Numbered from the stretch's first letter, positions 25,233 through 32,990 are shown. The stretch: DNA of 40,674 bases from an uncultured bacterium (GCA_949283935.1 CASDUJ010000041.1:1-40674); one strand, 5' to 3'. The notes: a model not told the origin generated them from the letters alone. Made by a program: numbers and translations.

Positions 25233-25589
25233 TTATTCGGATAAATTGATTAAAGCTCTTAGCGAACGTGCTGTATCTTTAATTTCGTCTTCTGTATTAC
25301 CTTCAATAGTTTCATTTAAAACTTTTAAAAGTTCTGTCTTATCTTGTAATTCAAGTAAAGAACTTACAGTTGATAAAGCCACCTTTGTACTAAGATCATT
25401 AATCCCTTTTCCTTTGTTTGCTATTAAAATTCTTAATGATTCATCTGTATTTCTTCTGCTTAAAGCTTTCGCTGTTTCTTCGCGAATTTCTTCTTTTGGA
25501 GAATTTGTTCCTAAATCCCTAAGAACATTAATGGCTTCTGAATCTTCATGTCGCCCTAAAGCTTCTATTATTTTTAAAGCATTTGTCAT
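25233..25589 (-). CDS. HEAT-repeat-like small protein
   Basis: A 118-residue all-helical protein with three HEAT-type repeats of about 30-35 residues (for example ALGRHEDSEAINVLRDLG, KEEIREETAKALSRRN, STKVALSTVSSLLELQ). HEAT repeats are protein-binding scaffolds, and in cyanobacteria similar repeats occur in PBS lyase-like proteins. There is no catalytic domain, signal peptide or membrane helix. It is 17 nt downstream of the NPF-motif gene in the same direction, so the pair is probably an operon, and the HEAT protein could be its interaction partner (inference). The shared terminator at 25181 lies just past its stop. Confidence 0.75.
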   Translation of the reverse strand: MTNALKIIEALGRHEDSEAINVLRDLGTNSPKEEIREETAKALSRRNTDESLRILIANKGKGINDLSTKVALSTVSSLLELQDKTELLKVLNETIEGNTEDEIKDTARSLRALINLSE

Positions 25590-25606
25590 TATAACGCTCC
25601 TTGTTA

Positions 25607-26053
25607 TTATATGCTTAATTCTCGAGCTAATTCAACTCTTAAATCTGATACAGGCATTTTAACATATTTTCTTACATCTTTATCTAATGTTAACAATGAA
25701 ATTTCTTTTTGAATTCCTGAAATCATGTCTCCTAAGTTCATTTCATTTAGTTTCTTAAAACCTGCCTGAACTCTGCCCGCAAAAGAAATTGCAGGAGCCA
25801 AAAATTCTTTTGTTTGATTTTTTATTTTGCCTAAACCATTATTCCAACCTGCAATTAGTTCTGCTGATTTTTGCGCCAAAAAGTTATAAGATTGAGAATT
25901 GTTTATCGAACTATTTTGGAAAATGTCAGTCTTTAAACTTCCTGCAAATGGATTGTTTGTTGAATTCGCTACAAATGGATTTTGCTGATTTTCACTTACG
26001 TTAGAAATGTTTTTGGACTTAAATAGATTTAAATTTATACTTGGTATTTTCAT
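25607..26053 (-). CDS. orphan protein with two NPF motifs and a helical C-terminal domain
   Basis: A 148-residue protein. The N-terminal 55 residues are Asn/Ser-rich and disordered-looking, with two NPF motifs (QQNPFVANSTNNPFAGS). The C-terminal 90 residues form a helical domain (AELIAGWNNGLGKIKN... ISLLTLDKDVRKYVKMPVSDL). No signal peptide is present. The start MKIPSINLNLF resembles the style of the NlpC/P60- or CHAP-like protein at 36892 (MKISPIKPNPEPLKLN). AAGGAAGGA ribosome signals precede the ATG. It is followed closely by the HEAT gene. I do not recognise the family. Confidence 0.7.
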   Translation of the reverse strand: MKIPSINLNLFKSKNISNVSENQQNPFVANSTNNPFAGSLKTDIFQNSSINNSQSYNFLAQKSAELIAGWNNGLGKIKNQTKEFLAPAISFAGRVQAGFKKLNEMNLGDMISGIQKEISLLTLDKDVRKYVKMPVSDLRVELARELSI

Positions 26054-26203
26054 GAGCTATGTCCTTCCTTCTTGAGTATAATTCATACTTAGCAAGTCTA
26101 GCATATTTAATTCAAAACAAGCTCATTTATTTGGAGGATATTTATCTTCGTTTCGATTTGTTGTATTTTCAACCATATGTATGATGACTTGAGGGGGCGA
26201 AAA

Positions 26204-26275
26204 TTGGACAATAAATTGAGAAATATTTCTATTTGTTTTCGAGAGGGAGAAGTAAAATTTAGATGGATTCCATAA
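26204..26275 (+). CDS. candidate leader peptide overlapping the sigma factor start
   Basis: TTG 26204 with GAGGGGG 7 nt upstream opens a 23-codon frame that ends at TAA 26273-26275, 13 nt inside the sigma factor gene in another frame. The same frame is open back to 26111 and includes ATG 26177 and an ATC (26144) preceded by GGAGG at ideal spacing. The sigma gene's own ribosome site (GAGGGAG) is about 14 nt from its ATG, which is long, so coupling by the leader is plausible. Existence as a translated peptide is unproven. Confidence 0.35.
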   Translation: MDNKLRNISICFREGEVKFRWIP

Positions 26276-27093
26276 CTCAGATGCATTTATCTCAAAAAAA
26301 ACTCAAAAGACTCTCAGATGAAGAATTGAGTGCTCTTTGGGATGAATATATTGCAGATCGTTCTAATCGAAAAGTTAAAGATATTTTGGTTGTTCAGTAC
26401 ATTTATCTAATAAAATATGTTGTAGGGCGTTTAAGAGTTAGTTTGCCAGATACAATTGCTTCAGAAGATATTTCAAGCTTCGGAATTGAAGGTTTAATTA
26501 GAGCAATAGAAAAATTTTCTAAAGATAAGAACGCAAGATTTGAAACTTATGCGCTAACAAAAATTAGAGGGACAATAATAGATAGAATCAGAGAACAAGA
26601 TTGGATTCCGCGTGCACTAAGAAAAAAGCAAAAAGAGATTGCGGCAATAATTCAAATAATGCAAAAAGAATTAGGTCGCATGCCCACTGAAGCTGAAATT
26701 GCTTCAAGAGCTAACATTCCTATAGAAAAAGTTCAAGAAATTATGAAAATGGCAAATGCCATGTCTGTTGTTTCTCTTAATTCAACAAAAGACAGGCAAG
26801 AACAAAGTGTAGAAATTATTGATACCATTGAAGATGAAAAGCACGGAACACCACTGGAACAATTAGAAGAAAAAGATAGTAAAAAAGATTTGATAAAAGG
26901 TTTAGCAAGACTTCCCGAAAGAGAACGTTTGCTACTAACTTTGTACTATCACGAAAACATGACGTTTGGGGAAATTGGAGCTGTTTTAAAAATTTCAGAA
27001 TCTCGTTGTTGTCAACTTCATGCCCAAGCTATAATGAAATTAAGGAATATTTTAACTTCAAACAGATTAGAATTAAGGAAAATAGTAGAATGA
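26263..27093 (+). CDS. RNA polymerase sigma factor, FliA/WhiG (sigma-28) family
   Basis: A 276-residue sigma factor with regions 2 (about 40-110, DISSFGIEGLIRAIEKFS), 3 (about 125-175, ELGRMPTEAEIASRANI) and 4 (about 215-265, LPERERLLLTLYYHENMTFGEIGAVLKISESRCCQLHAQA). It is FliA/WhiG-like by length and by the region 2/3 join REQDWIPRALRKKQ. These direct flagellar or developmental gene sets, but no flagellar genes lie nearby. A stop codon immediately precedes the ATG at 26263 in frame, so this is the earliest possible start. The ribosome site is distant and a leader frame overlaps the start. Two unknown genes follow with 4- and 1-nt overlaps. Confidence 0.92.
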   Translation: MDSITQMHLSQKKLKRLSDEELSALWDEYIADRSNRKVKDILVVQYIYLIKYVVGRLRVSLPDTIASEDISSFGIEGLIRAIEKFSKDKNARFETYALTKIRGTIIDRIREQDWIPRALRKKQKEIAAIIQIMQKELGRMPTEAEIASRANIPIEKVQEIMKMANAMSVVSLNSTKDRQEQSVEIIDTIEDEKHGTPLEQLEEKDSKKDLIKGLARLPERERLLLTLYYHENMTFGEIGAVLKISESRCCQLHAQAIMKLRNILTSNRLELRKIVE

Positions 27094-27644
27094 GTGATAC
27101 AAATTTAAAAATAGGCTATGTTATTACAACTTCAACAAAATTAGGTTATTTAGGAGCTATTCTTGTTAGTGATGAAAAAGGTTTTCCGCTAGAATTCCAA
27201 TACACTGATCCTATTTTGCCAACAAAACTTCAAAAGGTTCTTTATGGAAATAGTTTGGAAAAATATTTGAAAGTTGATGTTATTTTGGATAATCTTTTAG
27301 GAGTTTTATCTAATAAAGTTGATTTACTAATGGTAAAAGACGAACAACTTTTAGAATATAATAAGCTAAAAACTGACATGGTACGTATTGCGCAAACAAG
27401 TATAAATGATGGGAAAAATTCTGCAGAAATTGAAAAAATTAAAGATGATGAATACATTTTTCAATATTCCAAAACATCTGTCCCTGTAAGAATTACTTTT
27501 AAGCAAAATGTTTCGGAACAAAATGAATTGTTTGAAAAAGTATCTAACATTGTAAAACAAATGGGTAACTACATAGATATAACAGAACCATTAGAGCGTG
27601 TACAAAAATCTATTGAAATAATAATAGCCAAAGATAATGAATAA
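27090..27644 (+). CDS. unknown protein co-transcribed with the sigma factor
   Basis: I start at ATG 27090, which overlaps the sigma factor stop (ATGA) and has AAGGAAA about 7 nt upstream. The 184-residue protein has a mixed alpha/beta pattern: IGYVITTSTKLGYLGAILVSDE at the N-terminus, a helical middle and a C-terminal PVRITFKQNVSEQ. There is no signal peptide, membrane helix or known motif. The coupling to a sigma factor suggests a dedicated partner, for instance an anti-sigma or sensing protein, but nothing in the sequence proves it. Confidence 0.75.
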   Translation: MSDTNLKIGYVITTSTKLGYLGAILVSDEKGFPLEFQYTDPILPTKLQKVLYGNSLEKYLKVDVILDNLLGVLSNKVDLLMVKDEQLLEYNKLKTDMVRIAQTSINDGKNSAEIEKIKDDEYIFQYSKTSVPVRITFKQNVSEQNELFEKVSNIVKQMGNYIDITEPLERVQKSIEIIIAKDNE

Positions 27645-28456
27645 TGTTTAAATTCTTTATGAAATTTTTTTTATCGTTATATCATGAAATTTTAAGTTTT
27701 TTTGTTGAATTTGATGTTGGAGTTTACGCTTTTAAAGCTTCAAAAGTAAACGCAAAAGAATTGAATGGTTTTAAATTTGATAATAATGTAAATACTAATA
27801 AAATCGAAACGCCCAAATTTACTATTTCAACAACAAAAATAAAATCGCCAATGATAATCACGAATAAGACTCCTTCTCTTGTGGATGCTTTAGTTATACG
27901 TAATTTTACTGAAGAACTTTTTAAATTAATAAAAATAAGAAATTCTCAAATGAGTTTTTTATGTATTCCAAGAAAATATGATGTATATTTGAACACGGCG
28001 CTAATCACATCATCAGAATCTCTTATTTTTGAGGCAAAAGTACAAAAAATTTCAAAAAAAGAAATTCATATATCTCATAATTTAAAAACTATAGAAGAAT
28101 TAATTGAACTCTCCCCTTATACAAAAAAATTTCCAATTACAAAAGTTTTACAAATACCTATTACAAAATATCCGATTAAAAGAGAAAAATTTTCAGAAGA
28201 GCAACTGGAATTAATGAGAACAAAATTAGCTATTCAAGCAAAATGCAAAAAATATAGTATGTCAATAGAAAATATTTATGATAAATTTCCTGTAGGTTTA
28301 TACGACGAAATTAAACTTGAAAAAGATACTTCTGTAAGTTGTACCTTGTATAAACATCCTGATATCGGTGAATTACAATTGCTGTTAACTGGTAAGCGTA
28401 AATATGACACTCACACGACAAAAGCATTTATAAAATATTCTGAAATAGGTCTTTAA
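27644..28456 (+). CDS. unknown protein, third gene of the sigma operon
   Basis: A 270-residue protein whose ATG shares 1 nt with the previous stop. The first 45 residues are hydrophobic and aromatic (FMKFFLSLYHEILSFFVEF), possibly amphipathic or membrane-facing, and the rest is Lys/Ile-rich. Residues about 85-270 are alpha/beta with no catalytic motif I know. Together with its coupled neighbour it probably works in the sigma factor's pathway. A 67-nt gap separates it from rnhC, so rnhC may be transcribed from the same message or on its own. Function unknown. Confidence 0.75.
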   Translation: MFKFFMKFFLSLYHEILSFFVEFDVGVYAFKASKVNAKELNGFKFDNNVNTNKIETPKFTISTTKIKSPMIITNKTPSLVDALVIRNFTEELFKLIKIRNSQMSFLCIPRKYDVYLNTALITSSESLIFEAKVQKISKKEIHISHNLKTIEELIELSPYTKKFPITKVLQIPITKYPIKREKFSEEQLELMRTKLAIQAKCKKYSMSIENIYDKFPVGLYDEIKLEKDTSVSCTLYKHPDIGELQLLLTGKRKYDTHTTKAFIKYSEIGL

Positions 28457-28523
28457 TTGAATTAATTTTGAAACAAATATATTTTGTAATACGTGAATGA
28501 TATTTTTATGAGAAAATTACTAT

Positions 28524-29408
28524 ATGAATTTTTTTTCTACTAAAATTTCTAGCAATTTTGAACAAGAACTAAAAAACACTTTGCGAGTTGACGGATATTT
28601 AATGTCAAATTCGCAAAATGCTTTGTGGAAGGCATCTGCTAACGGAATAACTATTACTTGTTATTCTAATTTAAAATTGCTCGTCCAAGGAAATAATTGT
28701 GAATGTTTTGTGAACAAATATCTTACTAAATGTCAAAATTCACAGAATTTTTCTTTTTCTGATAACTTTAATCACAATTTCGAATGTTGGATTGGAACTG
28801 ATGAATCTGGTAAAGGTGATTATTTAGGACCTTTAGTGACTGCTGGAGTTTGTGTAAAAAGAGAACAAATTGATATGCTGCAAAAACTCAATGTAAAAGA
28901 TAGCAAAAAATTAGATGACAAATTTATATTACAAGTAGCCCCTAAAATAAAAGAAAATTGTATTTATAATGTAGTAACTATTAACCCTGAAAAATACAAT
29001 ATTTTATATAACAAATTTAAAAATTTAAATAAATTACTAGCTTGGGCACACAGTAGAGTTATAGAAAATATTCTTGAAAAAATACCAGAATGCCAAAATG
29101 CTATATCTGATAAATTTGCAAATGAAAGCTTAATAAAAAATGCTCTTTTCAAAAATGGCAAAAAAATAAATCTTATCCAAAGAACCAAAGCAGAAAGTGA
29201 TATTGCGGTTGCATGTGCTTCAATTCTTGCAAGAGAGGAATTTATATTGCGGATAAAAAAAATTTCTGCTACATACAAAATAGACTTTGCAAAAGGAGGA
29301 GGAGATATCCCAACAAAGCAAGCCAAAGAATTTGTTAGTAAATATGGAAAAGACAAACTTTGTATGATTGCTAAGTTACATTTTAAAAATTCTCAACAAA
29401 TTGTTTAA
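28524..29408 (+). CDS. rnhC: ribonuclease HIII
   Basis: A 294-residue RNase HIII, which cuts RNA in RNA/DNA hybrids. An N-terminal TBP-like substrate-binding domain (about 1-80) precedes the catalytic domain with GTDESGKGDYLGPLV (Asp93, Glu94), KDSKKLDD and KAESDIAVACASILARE. The DESGKG motif separates HIII from HII. It catalyses R-loop and Okazaki primer removal in the cytoplasm. RNase HIII is typical of Firmicutes and a few other phyla, so its presence here is of interest. The ribosome site before ATG 28524 is weak (GAGA). Confidence 0.95.
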   Translation: MNFFSTKISSNFEQELKNTLRVDGYLMSNSQNALWKASANGITITCYSNLKLLVQGNNCECFVNKYLTKCQNSQNFSFSDNFNHNFECWIGTDESGKGDYLGPLVTAGVCVKREQIDMLQKLNVKDSKKLDDKFILQVAPKIKENCIYNVVTINPEKYNILYNKFKNLNKLLAWAHSRVIENILEKIPECQNAISDKFANESLIKNALFKNGKKINLIQRTKAESDIAVACASILAREEFILRIKKISATYKIDFAKGGGDIPTKQAKEFVSKYGKDKLCMIAKLHFKNSQQIV

Positions 29409-29441
29409 TTTATTATTGAACTACTTAAATATAACAAAATA

Positions 29442-29807
29442 TTATTTGCATAAATCTGCTCTTAAAATTTTTGCATCTTTCAAATATATGTGTTTTACAT
29501 TTTTCTTGTCGAGATTACTATTAACTAATATTAAGATTCTAATACATTTGGGAAGAGAATTAATTATATCTGCCTCTTGTAGGCAAATTAATGGAATATC
29601 TGTAATATTAAATTCTTCCCTAAGAACTTTTGCAGGGTAAACAGCATTTAAGTCTTTAGTTAAAGAAAAAGTAATATGTATAATTTCTTCTTGATTTATT
29701 TTATTTTCAGAAATTATTGACTTGTAAAGTTCTATTGTAGCTTCAGATATTGATTTGATGGTATTGTTATCAGAAGTGATAGCCCCCCTTATTGCAATTG
29801 TGTTCAT
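29442..29807 (-). CDS. aroH: chorismate mutase, AroH type
   Basis: A 121-residue monofunctional chorismate mutase of the trimeric AroH fold. It turns chorismate into prephenate for Phe and Tyr synthesis. Conserved blocks are AIRGAIT (catalytic Arg7), NAVYPAKVLREE, LICLQEADI, CIRILILV and KHIYLKDAKILRADL. ATG 29807 has AAAGGA 6-9 nt upstream; the frame extends farther but there it reads through the tRNA-Leu gene and is not coding. It lies 46 nt downstream of tRNA-Leu with a terminator hairpin between, and has no obvious promoter of its own. It is convergent with rnhC. Confidence 0.95.
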   Translation of the reverse strand: MNTIAIRGAITSDNNTIKSISEATIELYKSIISENKINQEEIIHITFSLTKDLNAVYPAKVLREEFNITDIPLICLQEADIINSLPKCIRILILVNSNLDKKNVKHIYLKDAKILRADLCK

Positions 29808-29824
29808 ATTTAGTCCTTTCTTTA

Positions 29825-29850
29825 ACAAAAAAGCCACATTATATGTGGCT
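29825..29850 (-). terminator. terminator between tRNA-Leu and aroH
   Basis: On the minus strand the 8-bp stem AGCCACAT / ATGTGGCT with a 3-nt loop (29850-29832) is followed by TTTTTTG. It lies 4 nt after the tRNA CCA end and about 18 nt before the aroH start. It would end the tRNA transcript or attenuate aroH. Confidence 0.85.
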
Positions 29851-29853
29851 AAA

Positions 29854-29942
29854 TGGTGCCCTGAGCCAGACTTGAACTGGCACGAGAGGTGAATCCCATT
29901 GGATTTTAAGTCCAACGCGTCTACCGATTCCGCCATCAGGGC
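29854..29942 (-). tRNA. tRNA-Leu (anticodon UAA), CCA encoded
   Basis: The 89-nt minus-strand sequence folds as a class II tRNA: acceptor GCCCTGA with TCAGGGC, D-arm with GGTAGAC, anticodon stem TTGGA/TCCAA with loop CTTAAAA (anticodon TAA, reads UUA), a long variable arm (about 15 nt) and T-arm GCCAG-TTCAAGT-CTGGC, then discriminator A and genomic CCA. In this AT-rich genome UUA is a heavily used codon, so this tRNA should be important. Confidence 0.97.
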
Positions 29943-29969
29943 TTAAAAATTAAGTTTCCATATTTAAAT

Positions 29970-29995
29970 ATTATAATAAAAATTTTTTTTTGCAA
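29970..29995 (-). promoter_or_regulatory. candidate tRNA-Leu promoter
   Basis: On the minus strand a perfect TATAAT lies at 29975-29970, about 28 nt before the tRNA 5' end. TTGCAA (29995-29990) is upstream but spaced only 14 bp; using TAATAT as -10 gives 16 bp. The -10 position fits a short 5' leader. Confidence 0.4.
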
Positions 29996-30062
29996 ATAAT
30001 TTAGCAATTAAATTTTAAAAAAAGTTTTTATTTATACACAGGGAATAATGGGAACGTAGGTC

Positions 30063-30833
30063 ATGGTATCGGCTATAGGAAATGTAAATACACAAGCAGC
30101 TACAAATATTCCGGATGCTTCAAATTTAACAAAAGCTGCTTGGCAAAAAATAAAAGGTTTTGGTAGATTTATGGGAGGAGAATGGGCCTCTGATGTTGGT
30201 AAAGAATGTTTTCAAGCAAGAAAAAATCAAACAGCTACTCTAACAACTTTTGATTGGAAAAATAGTTATGATAAATATTGGAAAAATCGTAAAGCTGCAG
30301 CTGATGTAGCGCAAAAAACAGCTAAGTCAGGCGGGACTTTATTCTCTAAAATTGGAAAAACGTTAGGGAAAATTCCAGGCATGAAATTTATCGGAAAGCA
30401 TTTTATGCCTATTTTAATGGTTGGCACAACTGCTATGTCTATTTTTGAAGGTTACAAAGCTGGTGGTATCCCCGAAGCTTTAAAAGAAAGTACAAAATCT
30501 GCTTTAAGCTTCTTAGGATACATAGCAGGTACTCTTGTTGCCACTGCAGTTTTAGGTTTTACTGGAACATTGCCATTGATAGTTGCCGGAATTGCTGGTG
30601 CTTTTCTCACAGATTGGGTGGCTAAGAAAGTAATGGGACCATCTTTAGCTGAACAACAACAAGAACAACAAGAACAAGAAACCCAAACAGCCAATGCGCA
30701 GCTTCAGTCACAAATACCTAAAAATATTTCACTAGATCAAAATACCATAGATTTCATTAATAGAATACATGCAAGAAATACTCAAAATATTACTTTGCCA
30801 GACTATAATTCTTTGTTTAATGTCCAAGCTTAA
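30063..30833 (+). CDS. orphan membrane protein, Gln-rich tail
   Basis: A 256-residue protein. Residues 1-110 are soluble and basic, with aromatic segments (AAWQKIKGFGRFMGG). Hydrophobic stretches at about 113-130, 147-166 and 168-186 are candidate membrane helices, Gly- and Ala-rich (LVATAVLGFTGTLPLIVAGI). A Gln/Glu-rich tract follows (EQQQEQQEQE, about 195-208), then a short C-terminal tail. The ATG has a nearby AGG. It overlaps the convergent gene at 30830 by 4 nt. The alternating small residues suggest a pore or glycine-zipper-like region, but no family is recognised. Confidence 0.65.
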   Translation: MVSAIGNVNTQAATNIPDASNLTKAAWQKIKGFGRFMGGEWASDVGKECFQARKNQTATLTTFDWKNSYDKYWKNRKAAADVAQKTAKSGGTLFSKIGKTLGKIPGMKFIGKHFMPILMVGTTAMSIFEGYKAGGIPEALKESTKSALSFLGYIAGTLVATAVLGFTGTLPLIVAGIAGAFLTDWVAKKVMGPSLAEQQQEQQEQETQTANAQLQSQIPKNISLDQNTIDFINRIHARNTQNITLPDYNSLFNVQA

Positions 30834-31138
30834 GCAACAGTCTCAAAACCAAGTTCTTTTTGAGCATTTGATCTTAAATTTTCTTCAATTATTCTTGCTT
30901 TAATTTCTATGGTAGGATCTTTGTGCAACATTATGTTCCAAAAACTTTTTAATTTTCTGGCAAGAAAACCAATTAAAGAGATATCTCCGTCTACATAGTC
31001 TACATAAATATCTTTGTTCATATCTAAATAAGCTTGCTGAGCTGCAACACTATTGCCAAAGCTATTTAGCTTATATTCGTATGGTGTATGTGAACGATAT
31101 GTTAAATTATTATTGTTTACTTTTCCTACAGTTAACAT
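30830..31138 (-). CDS. small orphan protein
   Basis: A 102-residue protein with a disordered, Asn-rich N-terminus (MLTVGKVNNNNLTYRSHTPY) and a C-terminal helical part with a hydrophobic segment (ISLIGFLARKLKSFWNIML) and an acidic/basic tail. There is no signal peptide. It converges on the membrane protein at 30063 with a 4-nt overlap. The Asn-rich N-terminus is like that of the 19186 protein. No family is recognised. Confidence 0.6.
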   Translation of the reverse strand: MLTVGKVNNNNLTYRSHTPYEYKLNSFGNSVAAQQAYLDMNKDIYVDYVDGDISLIGFLARKLKSFWNIMLHKDPTIEIKARIIEENLRSNAQKELGFETVA

Positions 31139-31378
31139 CGTAATGTTCCTTAATTTATTTAGTGTATTTTTAACACTTTATTTTATGCCATTATTATCAA
31201 ACATAATTATTATTTTGTCAACCCCCATTATAAAATTTGCTGAAAATCAATAAAGTATTGCTTTTCTCTTTCGTTTTATTATAAAAAGAGGGAATTTTTT
31301 TTAAAAAACAAGTGTAAAAAATACAATTGCTGGCATGCTTTTGAAGCTTTTTTCCTATGTTTATGTTAAAAAAAACTT

Positions 31379-32104
31379 ATGTTTAAAATTATTGAATTTG
31401 AAAATCTAGCATCTACTAATAAATTTTCGCTTGAAAAAATAGATTATTATCCTTCTGATACAGTTATAAGGGCGCAGATTCAAAGCGCTGGGAGAGGACG
31501 TTTTGATAGAAAATGGATTTCTGATAAAAAAGATAATTGTTATATTTCTTTTATTTTGAAGCCTAATATCAAATACAGAGAAAATTTTGCTAATCTTACT
31601 CAATATTTAAGTATCGTATTATGTGAATTAATTTGTCAATTTGGTGTTTTCCCTGAAATAAAGTGGCCAAATGACGTGTTAATTAATGGAAAAAAAATAG
31701 CGGGTATTCTCAGTGAGGTTTCTTTTTCTGGGGAGCATTTTAATGGAATAGTTTTGGGGGTGGGGGTTAATTTAAATTTGCAAGCAAGTGAAATTGCTAA
31801 ACTTTCAATTCCTGCTACTTCTTTGAATATTGAAATTTCCAAACATATAGATAGTGATATTTTTGTGGAACAACTTGTAGAAAAATTTTTCGAAAATTAT
31901 GATGTTTTATTAAAAGAAGGTTTTAGCTATTTTAGGGCACAATATATTTCTTTTAGTAATTTTATTGGAAAGCAAGTTACAATAAAAAACCCCAATATTC
32001 AAAATCTGGGAATGGCTATAAATGTTTGTGAAGATGGAGCTATTGAAATTTTAACTGCCAATGGAGAAACAAAAAAATTTTTTTCGGGTGATATTATTTT
32101 GTAA
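31379..32104 (+). CDS. birA: biotin-protein ligase (BirA), catalytic type
   Basis: A 241-residue enzyme that attaches biotin to carrier proteins such as acetyl-CoA carboxylase BCCP. Motifs are LASTNKF, SAGRGRFDRKW (the GRGRxxRxW biotinoyl-AMP loop), IKWPNDVLING and GVGVNLN. It lacks the N-terminal helix-turn-helix of E. coli BirA, so it cannot repress a bio operon by that domain. There is no clear Shine-Dalgarno before ATG 31379; the sequence upstream is A/T rich and a TATGTT at about 31366 would put the start site almost on the ATG, so translation may be leaderless or weak. It abuts ftsX convergently, with 1 nt between the genes. Confidence 0.94.
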   Translation: MFKIIEFENLASTNKFSLEKIDYYPSDTVIRAQIQSAGRGRFDRKWISDKKDNCYISFILKPNIKYRENFANLTQYLSIVLCELICQFGVFPEIKWPNDVLINGKKIAGILSEVSFSGEHFNGIVLGVGVNLNLQASEIAKLSIPATSLNIEISKHIDSDIFVEQLVEKFFENYDVLLKEGFSYFRAQYISFSNFIGKQVTIKNPNIQNLGMAINVCEDGAIEILTANGETKKFFSGDIIL

Positions 32105-32105
32105 T

Positions 32106-32981
32106 TTAAACCTTTAAATATTTTCTTACAGAAATAAGGCTACCTCCTGCCCCTACAATTACTCCTAAGATAAAGATACTAAACATAACTACATATAAAG
32201 CAATTGTACCATTTACCAAGCCTAAAAATGCTGCCATTTTATCAAGATAGCCCTGCATAACATTAAGAGGAATAAGAGCTAATATTGCTCCTGTAAATCC
32301 ATACAGCCCACCTTGCAAAATAAATGGGGCTCTAATGTACCAATTATATACACCCATTAATCTCATTATTTCAATTTCCGTTTTCTTAGATTGTATTGCT
32401 AAATTAATTGTATTGCTAATAACAAACATTGTTAAACCGCCAAGAATTAGCAGAACAACTAAAGTTACTATCTTCCCAATATCACTTGCTATTTTTATTC
32501 TGTCTGCTAAATCTTTTGTAAATCTAACATCTTCTATTTCCTCCATTTTTCTAATTTTTTCTATAACAGGAGCAGAATATTCTTGTTTTTTTAATTTTAC
32601 GTGCAAGGTGTCAGGTAAAGGATTAGAAATATCAGGAACTTGCATTTGTTTTTTCATTTGAGTCCAAGCTTTTTCTTTTGTTGTTAAAGTAATTCTTGAA
32701 ACTTCAGGAAGAGATTTTATCCTAAAAATGGCATCCTTTGTGCTTGCATTGTTTTTTACATATACAGAAATTTCAAGATCTGAACCAATTTGATCAATAA
32801 AACCTGATATGGCAATACTACTACGAAATAAAACACCAAAAATACTCAATATTGCTGCCATAGTAGTTATTACTACTAAATTCATCCAGCCCGCTTGAGT
32901 AAGTAATTTTACTGTTTCTGCGGCTATTCTAATCATAATTCTTATGTCAGTTATTAAACTTTTTTTTGATTGTCTTCTCAT
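32106..32981 (-). CDS. ftsX: cell division ABC permease FtsX
   Basis: A 291-residue membrane subunit of the FtsEX complex, which in other bacteria links ATP hydrolysis to activation of septal peptidoglycan hydrolases. Four membrane helices are seen: about 35-57 (LVVITTMAAILSIFGVLF), 170-195 (IVTLVVLLILGGLTMFVISN), 215-240 (FILQGGLYGFTGAILALIPL) and 262-287. A periplasmic loop lies between helix 1 and 2 (about 60-165). The start is ATG 32981, 9 nt after the ftsE stop. It is the last gene of the ycf23-ftsE-ftsX operon and converges on birA. Confidence 0.95.
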   Translation of the reverse strand: MRRQSKKSLITDIRIMIRIAAETVKLLTQAGWMNLVVITTMAAILSIFGVLFRSSIAISGFIDQIGSDLEISVYVKNNASTKDAIFRIKSLPEVSRITLTTKEKAWTQMKKQMQVPDISNPLPDTLHVKLKKQEYSAPVIEKIRKMEEIEDVRFTKDLADRIKIASDIGKIVTLVVLLILGGLTMFVISNTINLAIQSKKTEIEIMRLMGVYNWYIRAPFILQGGLYGFTGAILALIPLNVMQGYLDKMAAFLGLVNGTIALYVVMFSIFILGVIVGAGGSLISVRKYLKV

Positions 32982-32990
32982 AGTTTCCTT

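Noticed and set aside
26263-27093. Flagellar gene cluster suggested by the FliA-like sigma factor
   Set aside because: No flagellar structural or motor gene is present in the window, so only the sigma factor family is reported.
29808-29936. A 43-codon in-frame extension of aroH towards 29936
   Set aside because: It is translated from the tRNA-Leu gene and terminator; aroH starts at ATG 29807 with its own AAAGGA and the conserved AIRGAIT N-terminus.
31053-31253. Hydrophobic 66-codon plus-strand frame
   Set aside because: It lies partly antisense to the gene at 30830-31138, has no ribosome site, and reads as chance AT-rich hydrophobic codons.
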